Origin: Methylobacterium brachythecii
GTDB lineage: Bacteria > Pseudomonadota > Alphaproteobacteria > Rhizobiales > Beijerinckiaceae
Direction of reading: 5' to 3'
DNA length: 64,000 nt
Assembly: GCF_014196345.1 (NCBI RefSeq)
Contig: NZ_JACIDN010000010.1
Location: 149,276 to 213,275, forward strand
Shown here: one piece after another, positions 1-8,278 of the stretch
How the letters are laid out: the number at the start of each line of letters is the position of its first letter
Numbering within the stretch: position 1 is the stretch's first letter
Program-made: the position numbers and the translations under genes
Notes under the pieces: model-generated
The model's input: only the letters and a program-made list of their open reading frames with translations
What the model was told of the DNA's origin: nothing
Databases searched by the model: none

Positions 1-529
1 GCTCGGCTTGCATGCCGCGGCCGGCAAAGGCCGGAAGCAGGCGCGCGATGCCCTCGGTCGAGGCATGCGCCCGGTGGGCGGCCGAGAAGGCGTCGTTGAC
101 GTAGAAATCACCGTTTGCGGCGAGCGCCTTTGCGAAATCCGGATCGTTCTTCTCCTCGCCCACATGGTAGCGGGTGTTTTCGAGGAGCAGCACGCCGCCA
201 TCCTTCAGCGCAGACACGGCAGCTTTGGCCGGCTCGCCGATGCAATCCTCGGCGAAGGCGACCGGCTTGCCGAGGGCCTGCGAGAGCGGCTCGACCACGG
301 GCTGCAGCGACTCATTCGGCTCGCGCTTGCCCTTCGGCCGTCCGAAATGCGCGAGCAGGACGACGCGGCCACCCTTATCAGCGATCTCGCGGATGGTCGG
401 GACGATGCGCTCGATACGAGTCGCGTCGGTGACGCGGCCGGCATCCATCGGCACGTTGAGGTCGACGCGGACGAGGACACGCTTGCCGGCGAGCGCGCCG
501 GCATCGTCGAGGGTACGGAAGGAACTCAT
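1..529 (-). CDS. pgk: Phosphoglycerate kinase, N-terminal part (cut by window edge)
   Basis: Glycolytic/gluconeogenic kinase interconverting 1,3-bisphosphoglycerate + ADP and 3-phosphoglycerate + ATP in the cytoplasm. The first 176 codons are present, beginning MSSFRTLDDAG at an ATG at 529. The family's substrate-binding motifs are visible: RVDLNVPM (about 21-28), LLAHFGRPKG (58-67), LLLENTRYH (114-122) and VNDAFSAAHRAHAS (144-157). The C-terminal nucleotide-binding domain lies beyond base 1. It is downstream of gap and a small membrane-protein gene on the same strand, the usual gap-pgk order with one gene inserted. Identification is firm; only the rest of the gene is unseen. Confidence 0.96.
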   Translation of the reverse strand, partial: MSSFRTLDDAGALAGKRVLVRVDLNVPMDAGRVTDATRIERIVPTIREIADKGGRVVLLAHFGRPKGKREPNESLQPVVEPLSQALGKPVAFAEDCIGEPAKAAVSALKDGGVLLLENTRYHVGEEKNDPDFAKALAANGDFYVNDAFSAAHRAHASTEGIARLLPAFAGRGMQAE

Positions 530-539
530 TGGGTCTCGC

Positions 540-1025
540 TCAGGGCTGCGACGCGGCCGGGGCGGCGCGCTGGGGCAGCATGCTGTCGATGTTGAGGCGC
601 TGCACCGCCACGGTCAGCACGACGGTGAGCACCGACGTAATGATCGCGGTGAGCACCAGGGCGCCGGTGCCGGGGCTGCGCTTCACACGTTCGTTGATGC
701 TGCGGACTTCGCTGCGGAGCGCGGCGAGATCGGATTGGCGGGCGACCTCGTTCATACGAGTCGTGGCGCCCTCGATCTTGTCCTCCATGCGGGAGAGCAG
801 CGACTCGGAGCGGGCGTACTTGTCCTCGATGCGGGCCGTCTTGTCCTCGATCCGGGCGAGCTGGTCGCCAACGGCCGAGCCGACCGGAGCGGGCGCGCTC
901 GGCGAGACGGCCGGCTTGTCGGCAGCGGCAACGACCGGAGCCGGGGTCTGGGGCACCGGTGCTGGCGCGGGAGAGGACGGGATGAAGCTCTCTCCGGAGG
1001 GCTTGGTCTGAGCGTCGTCGGCCAT
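540..1025 (-). CDS. Small coiled-coil membrane protein of unknown function between gap and pgk
   Basis: Unrecognised protein of 161 residues. It has a Pro/Ala-rich low-complexity N-terminus (about 10-50), a predicted coiled coil rich in repeats of ARIEDK/YARSESLLSRMEDK type (about 55-110), and one C-terminal transmembrane helix around 122-142 (GALVLTAIITSVLTVVLTVA), so it is probably tail-anchored with the coil in the cytoplasm. The ATG at 1025 is chosen over the upstream one at 1061 because GGAG lies 9 bases before it. It sits 10 bases upstream of pgk and behind gap, so cotranscription with pgk is likely; that says little about function. Confidence 0.75.
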   Translation of the reverse strand: MADDAQTKPSGESFIPSSPAPAPVPQTPAPVVAAADKPAVSPSAPAPVGSAVGDQLARIEDKTARIEDKYARSESLLSRMEDKIEGATTRMNEVARQSDLAALRSEVRSINERVKRSPGTGALVLTAIITSVLTVVLTVAVQRLNIDSMLPQRAAPAASQP

Positions 1026-1061
1026 CGGTGAAATCACTCCGGCTGTCGTTCGGGTCGGCAT

Positions 1062-1087
1062 GAAACGGGGGGCACTGGGCCCCCCGG
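1062..1087 (-). terminator. Rho-independent-like hairpin after gap
   Basis: A strong G+C hairpin, arms CGGGGGGC / GGCCCCCCG around ACTG, lies directly after the gap stop codon and is followed on the minus strand by TTTCAT. The T run is short, so termination may be partial, allowing some read-through into the downstream membrane-protein gene and pgk. Confidence 0.6.
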
Positions 1088-1094
1088 GAAACGA

Positions 1095-2102
1095 TCAGAT
1101 CAGCTTGGCCATCGCCACGGCCGTATCGGCCATGCGGTTCGAGAAGCCCCACTCGTTGTCGTACCAGGACAGGATGCGCACGAAAGTGCCGTCCATAACC
1201 TTGGTCTGGTCGAGGTGGAACGTCGACGAATGCGGGTCGTGGTTGAAGTCGACCGAGACGTTCGGCTGGTCGGTGAAGGCCAGAACGCCCTTGAGCGCGC
1301 CGTTCGCGGCGGCCTTGATCGCGTCGTTGATCTCCTGGGCCGTGGTCTCGCGCTTGGCGGTGAAGACCAGGTCGACGGCGGAGACGTTCGGGGTCGGCAC
1401 GCGGATCGAGGTTCCGTCGAGCTTGCCCTTCAGCTCCGGCAGCACCAGGCCAACGGCCTTGGCGGCGCCGGTCGAGGTCGGGATCATCGAGAGCGCAGCG
1501 GCGCGGGCCCGGTACAGATCCTTATGCATCTGGTCGAGCGACGGCTGATCGTTCGTGTAGGAATGGATCGTGGTCATGAAGCCGCGCTCGATCCCGACGA
1601 GATCGTGCAGCACCTTGGCCACCGGCACCAGGCAGTTCGTGGTGCAGGAGGCGTTCGAGACGACGAGGTGCTCGGCGGTGAGCTTGTCGTGGTTCACGCC
1701 GTAGACGACCGTCAGGTCGGCGCCGTCGGCCGGGGCCGAGACGAGGACGCGCTTGGCGCCGGCATCGAGATGCGCCTTGGCCTTGTCCTTCGAGGTGAAG
1801 ATGCCGGTGCATTCCAGCGCGATGTCGACGCCGAGATCGCGATGCGGCAGCTCGGCCGGATTACGCACGGCCGTGACCTTGATGCGCTTGCCGTCGATGA
1901 CGATGAATTCGCCGTCCACCTTCACGTCCGCGTTGAAGCGGCCATGGATCGAGTCGAAGCGCAGCAGGTGGGCGTTGGTCTCCACCGGGCCGAGATCGTT
2001 GATGGCGACGACCTCGATATCCTTGCGGCCGGCCTCATGGATGGCGCGCAGGACGTTGCGACCGATGCGTCCGAACCCGTTGATGGCAACCTTCACGGTC
2101 AC
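1095..2102 (-). CDS. gap: Glyceraldehyde-3-phosphate dehydrogenase, type I
   Basis: Catalyses the reversible oxidative phosphorylation of glyceraldehyde-3-phosphate with NAD(P). The protein has 335 residues, normal for the family. The N-terminal Rossmann motif INGFGRIGRN, the catalytic-cysteine motif SNASCTTNCL (about residue 150-159) and the C-terminal SWYDNEWGFSNRM are all visible. The gene is on the same strand as pgk. In many alphaproteobacteria tkt lies directly upstream of gap; here a non-coding region and the divergent DUF4164-zapA pair are found instead. Family assignment is certain; cofactor preference cannot be read from sequence alone. Confidence 0.97.
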   Translation of the reverse strand: MTVKVAINGFGRIGRNVLRAIHEAGRKDIEVVAINDLGPVETNAHLLRFDSIHGRFNADVKVDGEFIVIDGKRIKVTAVRNPAELPHRDLGVDIALECTGIFTSKDKAKAHLDAGAKRVLVSAPADGADLTVVYGVNHDKLTAEHLVVSNASCTTNCLVPVAKVLHDLVGIERGFMTTIHSYTNDQPSLDQMHKDLYRARAAALSMIPTSTGAAKAVGLVLPELKGKLDGTSIRVPTPNVSAVDLVFTAKRETTAQEINDAIKAAANGALKGVLAFTDQPNVSVDFNHDPHSSTFHLDQTKVMDGTFVRILSWYDNEWGFSNRMADTAVAMAKLI

Positions 2103-2504
2103 GGCGTGACTCCTTCACAAAACACGGCGCTTCGACGCCGCTCGATCAGCTCATGCGACGGCACCGGCAAATCAGTGCGTCGCCCGCTCCATGACGGCTC
2201 CGCTTGAACCTCGGATGAACCGATGGCGTTCCACGAGACTGCGATCCGGGCGTCACGCGGAACCGACCGCGAAGCGGACGATCTGCGCGAGGGGCCGGGA
2301 GCTGTCACGGGCGGAAGATCCGGAAAATCGTGCGCGCCCCGACGGGAGCGTGGCGGGCGCCGGCTCTCTAACATGGGGAGGGGGGCTGTCAAAGCACAGG
2401 GGAGCAAAGCACGGGGGAGCGTTTCCGGCGTCGATTATGCTGCGGCGACGGCTGGAAAATTCACGCTCTTCGGGCGACACCACGCACACGGGAGATGGTT
2501 GCGG
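2103..2504. other. Divergent intergenic region between gap and the DUF4164 gene
   Basis: About 400 bases without a convincing gene. Open frames crossing it have no family resemblance. It should hold the promoter of gap and that of the DUF4164-zapA pair; I could not identify clear -35/-10 boxes or an operator. Confidence 0.5.
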
Positions 2505-2795
2505 ATGTCGTTAGTCGAGGACGCGCTGCGGAGGCTGGACTTGGCCATGGTGCGCCTCGAAGCCGCGGTGACGCGGCGGGTCGAGGTGGACGAGGCCCGC
2601 GCCGATCGGGATATCGAGCTGGCGCTGATGGATGAGGATCGTGCGCGGCTCGCCGCGGAGCTCGACGCGGCGAGCGCACAACTCGCGCGCATGGCGAGCG
2701 TCACCGGTGAGGTCGAACGCCGACTGGACCGAGCCATCGACACCGTCTCCACCGTGCTCGATCGTCGGCCGTCGCCTTCGCGTCCAGGGGACTAG
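2505..2795 (+). CDS. DUF4164 family small coiled-coil protein
   Basis: A 96-residue, almost entirely helical protein (MSLVEDALRRLDLAMVRLEA...) rich in Glu, Arg and Ala with heptad character, matching the DUF4164 family that accompanies zapA in alphaproteobacteria. The ATG at 2505 was chosen because GGAG lies 10 bases upstream and family members start at this point; the open frame extends about 280 bases further upstream without conserved character. A role near the division machinery is suggested only by its neighbour. Its stop codon TAG forms the first bases of a palindromic repeat. Confidence 0.75.
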   Translation: MSLVEDALRRLDLAMVRLEAAVTRRVEVDEARADRDIELALMDEDRARLAAELDAASAQLARMASVTGEVERRLDRAIDTVSTVLDRRPSPSRPGD

Positions 2796-2845
2796 AGCAT
2801 GCTGCGAAAAAGTGGCAACGGTTTTTCGCCTTAAGCATGCTCTAA
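2793..2845. repeat. Dispersed alphaproteobacterial palindrome (AGAGCATGC...GCATGCTCT type)
   Basis: Inverted repeat with outer arms TAGAGCATGCT and AGCATGCTCTA and inner arms GCGAAAAA / TTTTTCGC. It resembles the AGAGCATGATCCGAAAAAG-type palindromes scattered through Rhizobiales genomes. It supplies the stop codon of the preceding gene and lies in the leader of zapA. It could fold into an RNA hairpin between the two genes. Confidence 0.7.
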
Positions 2846-2918
2846 ACTATTGAATCGATCACGTTTTCTTCGTTTTGAGGGCTCCGTCAAAACGCAGCGT
2901 GATCTGAGGGAGAGCGGC

Positions 2919-3296
2919 TTGGCCCACGTTACCGTCACCATTGCCGGCAAGACCTACCGCATGGCCTGCGGCGAGGGCGAGGAGGCGCATCTCACGAACC
3001 TTGCCTCGGGCTTCGACGACCGCGTCGCCGAAATGCGCAAGGCTTTCGGTGAAATCGGCGACATGCGCCTCCACGTCATGGCCGCGCTCACCGTCTCGGA
3101 CGAACTCGCCGAGCTGAAACGGCGGTTCGCCGCCCTGGAGGCAGAGACCGCAACCCTGCGCGAGGCGGCCTCATCGGGCGAGGCGCACCTCGCCGAGGGG
3201 ATCGAACGGACGGCGGAGCGGATCGAGCGCCTGACACACGCGCTGACCAAACCGGCCTCACCTGGAGGTGCTGAGGGCCATCGGGAGACCGATTGA
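2919..3296 (+). CDS. zapA: Cell division protein ZapA
   Basis: ZapA binds FtsZ and promotes bundling and ring assembly at mid-cell. The product begins MAHVTVTIAGKTYRMACGEGEE, the conserved ZapA N-terminal globular region, followed by a long C-terminal helix for dimer and tetramer formation (about 60-115). I chose the TTG at 2919 because GAGGGAGAG lies directly upstream and the conserved region starts there; this gives 125 residues. An upstream ATG at 2850 would add 23 residues without family character. In many proteobacteria zapA is followed by 6S RNA and the 5-formyl-THF cyclo-ligase gene, as it is here except for an intervening transporter. Confidence 0.88.
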   Translation: MAHVTVTIAGKTYRMACGEGEEAHLTNLASGFDDRVAEMRKAFGEIGDMRLHVMAALTVSDELAELKRRFAALEAETATLREAASSGEAHLAEGIERTAERIERLTHALTKPASPGGAEGHRETD

Positions 3297-3485
3297 GGGG
3301 CCGCTGGGCGGGCGGCCGGACCCCGACGACCTCGGTCATTGTTCCATCACGCGCATCGATGTGTTGCGCCGATTGCAACTTCCGCATCGATGGCGCGGCG
3401 TCGTCTAAGCCCGAATTCCAATTTGATGCGGCTGTCCGGGTCGTTTCGATTCCGCAACCTCGACTCCGTGCCGAGATAAGCAGCG

Positions 3486-4439
3486 ATGATCGACGATCCG
3501 GCATCCCAACCCCTGCGCGCCGCCCAGGGATCGGCCTGGGCTCTCTTCGCGATCTCGATCTGGGCCGGCTGGATGGTTCTCACGCGGTTCGATCTCGGCG
3601 AATCGACGCTGACGATCTACGACATCACGGCGATCCGCTTCGGCACCGCTGCGATCCTGCTGCTGCCCGTTCTGTTTCGGCATGGGGCCATCGCCAGATC
3701 GGTCGGGATCGGCGGCACGGCCTTGATGGTGATGGGAGCAGGCGCGCCCTATGCCCTCGTCGCCGCATCAGGATTGCAGTTCGCACCGGCCGCTCAGGCC
3801 GGAGCCCTGATCCCGGGCGTCATGCCGCTCTTTGCGACGGCTCTCTCTGTCGTCGTCCTGAAGGAAGCCGTGTCGCGCCAGCGCTTGGTCGGCTTCATCC
3901 TGATTCCCCTGGGCGTGCTGCTCCTCGTTGGCCCGAGTCTGCTAGCGCCGGTCGGCCACCGCTGGATCGGCCAGGTGCTGTTCCTGTCCGCCGCGCTGTG
4001 CTGGGCGATCTACACGGTGACCGTGCGCCGATCGGGCCTCCGACCGCTGCACGGCGCGGCCGTCGTGACGTTCTGGTCGGCCTGCCTCTTCCTGCCGATC
4101 TACCTGCTTGCGCCGCTACCGCGCGGCATCGCGAGCGCGAGCATCTCGACCATCGCGATCCAGGTGATCTTCCAGGGGCTTCTGACGAGCGTCGTTTCAC
4201 TCATCGCCTTCAACCGGGCCGTTTCAATCCTCGGAGCGTCTCGCGCCGCGGTGTTCGCGTCGCTCGTTCCGGCGCTCGCAACCCTCATGGCGATACCGAT
4301 CCTCGGCGAGGTACCGTCCTCCAGCGAGGTCGGCGCCATCGGGCTGATCTCGCTCGGCGTCCTGATCGGCTCTGGCGCCGTTCCTCGATGGCGTCGACCG
4401 GCACCGGCACCCGGGCCGTTGGCGCGCAGGTCGCATTGA
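3486..4439 (+). CDS. EamA/DMT-family transporter
   Basis: Inner-membrane permease of 317 residues with ten hydrophobic segments in two five-helix repeats, as expected for two EamA domains (first about 15-150, second about 160-295). Substrate unknown; relatives export amino acids, nucleobases or other metabolites. The C-terminal tail is Pro/Arg-rich. It lies between zapA (190 bases upstream) and the probable 6S RNA, a place that normally holds no gene, so it is probably an insertion into a conserved neighbourhood. Codon use appears similar to its neighbours. Confidence 0.85.
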   Translation: MIDDPASQPLRAAQGSAWALFAISIWAGWMVLTRFDLGESTLTIYDITAIRFGTAAILLLPVLFRHGAIARSVGIGGTALMVMGAGAPYALVAASGLQFAPAAQAGALIPGVMPLFATALSVVVLKEAVSRQRLVGFILIPLGVLLLVGPSLLAPVGHRWIGQVLFLSAALCWAIYTVTVRRSGLRPLHGAAVVTFWSACLFLPIYLLAPLPRGIASASISTIAIQVIFQGLLTSVVSLIAFNRAVSILGASRAAVFASLVPALATLMAIPILGEVPSSSEVGAIGLISLGVLIGSGAVPRWRRPAPAPGPLARRSH

Positions 4440-4554
4440 TCGAGGCTGGGGGCACCCGGCGCGACACGCTTCTGCATGAGAGCGCCAATTGTCGCGAGCC
4501 GGCAAAATCTGACCGGCCGTGCATTCAATTCACTGGCGTCCCGGCCTCGCCGGC

Positions 4555-4705
4555 ATTACATCGGTAAGGCGGGGCTGCAGGGTTCGACTGGAGCACTATC
4601 CCCGGGGCCTTATCGACTCCCTCGGGAGCTGTCCCTGGCCTTGTCCCTGGACTTGGTCAACACGGCGCCCACCTACTCTGTAGGTTTCCCGGGATCGATC
4701 CTCCG
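4555..4705 (+). ncRNA. ssrS: Probable 6S RNA
   Basis: 6S RNA binds the sigma70 holoenzyme and reduces transcription in stationary phase. The call rests on position, just upstream of the 5-formyl-THF cyclo-ligase gene and in the zapA neighbourhood, and on recognisable elements: CCCCGGGGCCTTATCGAC followed by the hairpin CTCCC-TC-GGGAG, then CTGTCCCTGG, and near the 3' end the hairpin ACCTAC-TCT-GTAGGT. These resemble alphaproteobacterial 6S RNAs as I remember them. Both ends are approximate, as I could not fold the sequence or score it against a covariance model. Confidence 0.62.
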
Positions 4706-4738
4706 ACGGCCCACGTGGCTCCGCACCCTTCCCAGACG

Positions 4739-5323
4739 ATGCCAGACGCACCTTCCCCTTCCGAAAAGGCCCGGCTGCGGGCCGAGGTCTTGGCACGGCG
4801 CGATGCGCTCGAACTCGACGCGCGCAAAGGCGGCTCCCGGACGGTTGCGGAGACGGTGATCGCGATCCCCGGCCTTGGCGAGGCCGAGTTGGTCGGCGGC
4901 TTCTGGCCGATCCGCAGCGAGATCGACCCGCGTCCCCTCATCGAAAAGCTCTTCGCGCGCGGCCAGCGCGTGGCCCTGCCGAAGGTGACGCCGGACGGGC
5001 TCGCCTTTCGCGAGTGGCGCGCCGGCGAGGCGTTGGTACGCGGCGGCTTCGGCCTCAGCGAGCCGCACGACGACCTGCCGGAGGTGTTTCCCACTGCACT
5101 GATCGTGCCGCTCGCGGCCTTCGACCGCACCGGCAACCGCATCGGCTACGGCAAGGGCTATTACGACCGGGCGATCGAACGCCTGTCCGGCCGTGGCGCG
5201 CTTCTGACAATCGGCATCGCCTATTCCGTGCAGGAGGTGGCGCATGTGCCGGCGGAGGCACATGACCGGCCCCTCGATCATCTCGTCACCGAGATCGGCC
5301 CCGTCCCTTTGATCAAGGCTTAG
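4739..5323 (+). CDS. 5-formyltetrahydrofolate cyclo-ligase
   Basis: Converts 5-formyl-THF to 5,10-methenyl-THF using ATP, recovering folate from a futile form; E. coli calls the gene ygfA/fau. The product has 194 residues, normal size. The phosphate-binding region near the C-terminus, DRTGNRIGYGKGYYDRA, is characteristic, as is the N-terminal KARLRAEVLARRDAL. I prefer the ATG at 4739; a GTG at 4715 would add eight residues and lies close to the 6S RNA end. The ymdB gene follows after 4 bases, so the two are probably cotranscribed. Confidence 0.92.
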   Translation: MPDAPSPSEKARLRAEVLARRDALELDARKGGSRTVAETVIAIPGLGEAELVGGFWPIRSEIDPRPLIEKLFARGQRVALPKVTPDGLAFREWRAGEALVRGGFGLSEPHDDLPEVFPTALIVPLAAFDRTGNRIGYGKGYYDRAIERLSGRGALLTIGIAYSVQEVAHVPAEAHDRPLDHLVTEIGPVPLIKA

Positions 5324-5327
5324 AGCG

Positions 5328-6149
5328 TTGCGCCTTCTCTTCCTCGGCGACATCGTCGGCCGCCCCGGCCGTCACGTGGTGGCCGACCGACTGCCGGCCC
5401 TGCGCGAGCGCTGGCGCCTCGATTGCGTGGTGATCAACGGCGAGAACGCCGCCGGCGGGTTCGGCATCACCGAGTCGATCTGCGACGAGGTCCTCGGTGC
5501 CGGCGCCGACGTGATCACGCTCGGCAACCATTCCTTCGACCAGCGCGAGGCCCTCGTCTTCATCGAGCGCCAGCCCCGCCTGATCCGCCCCGCCAACTAC
5601 CCGCCCGGCACACCGGGCCGCGGCGCGACGGTGATCGAGACCCGGTCCGGCGCCCGCGTGCTCGTCGTCAACGTGATGGGCCGGCTCTTCATCGACCCGA
5701 TGGACGACCCCTTCACGGCAGTCGATCGCGAACTGGCCTCCTGCCCGCTGCGCGATGCCGCCGACGCCGTGATCGTCGACGTGCATGCCGAGGCGACGAG
5801 CGAAAAGGAGGCTTTCGGCTGGCATCTCGACGGCCGCGCGAGCCTCGTCGTCGGCACGCATACGCACGTGCCGACCGCTGACCACCGCATCCTGCCCGGC
5901 GGCACCGCCTACCTCACCGATGCCGGCATGTGCGGCGACTACGATTCGATGCTCGGCATGCAGAAGGAGGAGCCGCTGCGCCGCTTCCTCCAGAAGACGC
6001 CCGGTTCGCGCCTCGAGCCCGCCCAGGGCGAAGGCACGCTCTGCGGCATCGCCGTGGAGACCGACGACGCGACCGGCCTCGCCAAGACCGTCTCCGCTGT
6101 GCGTCTCGGGCCGCACCTGGAGGAAACTTGGCCGCGAGCCTGGGATTGA
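5328..6149 (+). CDS. YmdB-family metallophosphoesterase
   Basis: Calcineurin-like phosphoesterase of 273 residues belonging to the TIGR00282/YmdB group, whose Bacillus member hydrolyses cyclic nucleotides and affects biofilm choice. Metal-ligand motifs are visible: GDIVGRPGRH (about 7-16), NGENAAGG (about 39-46), GNHSFDQRE (about 66-74) and GTHTHVPTAD (about 178-187). Start is a TTG at 5328, with AAGG upstream and the family's LRLLFLGDIVG directly after. It follows fthC by 4 bases, a common pairing. Physiological substrate in this organism is unknown. Confidence 0.88.
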   Translation: MRLLFLGDIVGRPGRHVVADRLPALRERWRLDCVVINGENAAGGFGITESICDEVLGAGADVITLGNHSFDQREALVFIERQPRLIRPANYPPGTPGRGATVIETRSGARVLVVNVMGRLFIDPMDDPFTAVDRELASCPLRDAADAVIVDVHAEATSEKEAFGWHLDGRASLVVGTHTHVPTADHRILPGGTAYLTDAGMCGDYDSMLGMQKEEPLRRFLQKTPGSRLEPAQGEGTLCGIAVETDDATGLAKTVSAVRLGPHLEETWPRAWD

Positions 6150-6272
6150 GGATCAAGTAAGCGTTGCAGAACACCGACGCGGCTTGATCGGCCCTGAACC
6201 AGCATTCAGAGTGCGGCGCGAGCGGCCACGCTTTTCGAAGCAACGGCTTGGCCCAACCCGAACCCGGATCCG

Positions 6273-7253
6273 ATGGTGGCTCGTCCCGCGTCTCCTCCGC
6301 TCAGCAAGCCCGGCATCTACCTCGTGCGGATGCTGGTGTTCCTGATCCTGGTCGGGTTCCTTGCCTTCGTTCTCTTCCGGCAGATCACACCGGCCTTCCT
6401 CGCCAATCCCGGGCTCAACGGGCTGATCCTCGGCGTGCTGCTGATCGCGGTGCTGCTCGCCTTCGGGCAGGTGATCCGGCTGTTTCGCGAGGTCTCCTAC
6501 GTCAACGCCGTCGCCGGCCGTCAGACCCCTCCCAAGTCCAAGCCGAGCCTGCTCGGCCCGCTGGTTCCGGCCATCAGTGCGCGCACGGACGGCGCCACTC
6601 TGTCGGGCACCCGCGCCCATCTCGATACTACTGCGGCGCGGCTCGACGAGGGCCGCGAGATCCTGCGCTACGTCTCCGGCATCCTGATCCTGCTCGGCCT
6701 GCTCGGCACCTTCTGGGGCCTGATCGATACTCTCTCGGCGGTCGGCGGGGTGATCAGCGGCATGCGCGGCGGTGGTGATGCGGCCGTGATGTTCGACGAA
6801 CTCAAGAACGGCCTCGCCGTGCCGCTCTCCGGCATCGGCCTCGCCTTCTCGGCCTCGCTGTTCGGCCTCGCCAGCTCGCTGATCATCGGCTTCCTCGATC
6901 TCCAGGCCGGGCAGGCCCATGCCCGCTTCCATAACGAGCTGGAGGATTGGCTGGTCTCCGGCGAGGAGCAGGCCGTCACCGTCAAAGCCGCCGCCGCTCC
7001 GCAGCAGGACGCGACGCTCTCGCGCGAGCTGCAGGAGACGCTCGACCGGCTCGGCAAGCAGATCGCTGAAGGCGGCGGCAGCCGCTCCGCGACGCAGGCC
7101 ATGACCAACCTCGCGGAGGGCATCCAGGGCCTCGTGCAGCACATGCGGGCCGAGCAGCAGATGATCCGCGACTGGGTCGAGGCCCAGGCGAGCCGCGAGA
7201 AAGAGCTGAAGCAGGTGCTCGACCGGCTGAGCCGTGATCGGGTCGAACCTTAA
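6273..7253 (+). CDS. MotA/TolQ/ExbB-type proton-channel protein (non-flagellar stator subunit)
   Basis: 326 residues. There are two hydrophobic helices near the N-terminus (about 15-38 and 48-70), then a pair around 128-152 and 185-212 (ILILLGLLGTFWGLIDTL and the LASSLIIGFLDL region) that matches the MotA/TolQ/ExbB core, followed by a charged, partly coiled-coil cytoplasmic tail (about 225-326). The next gene overlaps it by one base (TAATG) and encodes an OmpA/MotB-like partner, so the two should form a proton-driven complex in the inner membrane. No flagellar genes adjoin. What the motor drives is unknown. Confidence 0.83.
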   Translation: MVARPASPPLSKPGIYLVRMLVFLILVGFLAFVLFRQITPAFLANPGLNGLILGVLLIAVLLAFGQVIRLFREVSYVNAVAGRQTPPKSKPSLLGPLVPAISARTDGATLSGTRAHLDTTAARLDEGREILRYVSGILILLGLLGTFWGLIDTLSAVGGVISGMRGGGDAAVMFDELKNGLAVPLSGIGLAFSASLFGLASSLIIGFLDLQAGQAHARFHNELEDWLVSGEEQAVTVKAAAAPQQDATLSRELQETLDRLGKQIAEGGGSRSATQAMTNLAEGIQGLVQHMRAEQQMIRDWVEAQASREKELKQVLDRLSRDRVEP

Positions 7254-8266
7254 TGGCGTCCAGCCGCGCCCGTACGCATCGCAGCATCAACGTCTGGCCG
7301 GGCTATGTCGACGCGCTCGCCACGCTGCTCCTCTCGGTCGTCTTCCTGCTGACGATCTTCGTCGTCGGGCAGTTCTTCCTGTCGCAGGAGCTGACCGGGC
7401 GCGACGAGGTCCTGAACCGCCTCAACCGCCAGATCGCCGACCTCACCGATCTCCTCGCCCTCGAACGCTCGAACCGACGCAGCCAGGAGGACAGCGCCGC
7501 CTCGCTCAAGAGCAGCCTGGAGCGCGCCGAGAGCGACCGCGATCGCCTCAAGGCGCTGGCCGACGCCGCGCAGGCCGAAAAGGGCCAGTCAGGCGAAGTC
7601 GACAAGCAGCTCGAGGCCGAGCGCGCCGCCACCTCGCGGGCCCAGAACCAGATCGATGTGCTCAACGAGCAGATCCGCGCCATGCGCCGGCAGCTCGCGG
7701 CGCTGGAGGATGCGCTCTCCGCCTCTGAGAAACGCGATAAGGAGAGCCAGGCCCGCATCGCCGATCTCGGCAGCCGCCTGAACGTGGCGCTCGCCCAGCG
7801 GGTGCAGGAGCTCGCTCGCTACCGCTCCGACTTCTTCGGGCGGCTGCGCCAGATCATCGGCAGCCGCTCCGACATCCGCATCGTCGGCGATCGTTTCGTG
7901 CTGCAATCCGAGGTGTTGTTCCCGGCAGGCTCCGCCAGCCTGAAACCCGAGGCCGGCCCCGAGATCGACCGCATCGCCAGCGCCATCCTCGACATCTCCA
8001 AGGAGATTCCCGCAGACATCCCCTGGGTGCTGCGCGTGGATGGCCACACGGATTCACGGCCGATCCAGTCGGCGCAGTTTCCCTCGAACTGGTCGCTCTC
8101 GGCCGCCCGCGCCATCGCAGTGGTCCAGTACCTGCGCGGCAAGGGTATTCCGCCGCAGAGGCTGCTGGCTGGGGCGTTCGGCGAGTTCCAGCCGCTGGAC
8201 ACCGGCAGCAGCGAAGACGCGTATGCCAAGAACCGTCGCATCGAGATGAAGCTGACGGAGCGGTAG
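7253..8266 (+). CDS. MotB/OmpA-like peptidoglycan-binding partner
   Basis: 337 residues: a single N-terminal transmembrane helix (about 18-42, ALATLLLSVVFLLTIFVVGQ) preceded by the basic segment SSRARTHRSINVWPG, a long coiled coil rich in Ala, Glu and Arg (about 50-185), and a C-terminal OmpA-like domain (about 205-335) with the motif VDGHTDSRPI and the ending NRRIEMKLT. This is the layout of MotB/ZorB-type stator subunits: ion-channel helix in the membrane, anchor on peptidoglycan. Translationally coupled to the MotA-like gene. The long coiled coil is unlike flagellar MotB. Confidence 0.83.
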   Translation: MASSRARTHRSINVWPGYVDALATLLLSVVFLLTIFVVGQFFLSQELTGRDEVLNRLNRQIADLTDLLALERSNRRSQEDSAASLKSSLERAESDRDRLKALADAAQAEKGQSGEVDKQLEAERAATSRAQNQIDVLNEQIRAMRRQLAALEDALSASEKRDKESQARIADLGSRLNVALAQRVQELARYRSDFFGRLRQIIGSRSDIRIVGDRFVLQSEVLFPAGSASLKPEAGPEIDRIASAILDISKEIPADIPWVLRVDGHTDSRPIQSAQFPSNWSLSAARAIAVVQYLRGKGIPPQRLLAGAFGEFQPLDTGSSEDAYAKNRRIEMKLTER

Positions 8267-8278
8267 CCGGCTCTCGCG

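Noticed and set aside
6273..8266. Zorya anti-phage system
   Set aside because: Only stator-like subunits are present; no ZorC, ZorD or ZorE genes adjoin and the channel protein lacks the very long ZorA tail.
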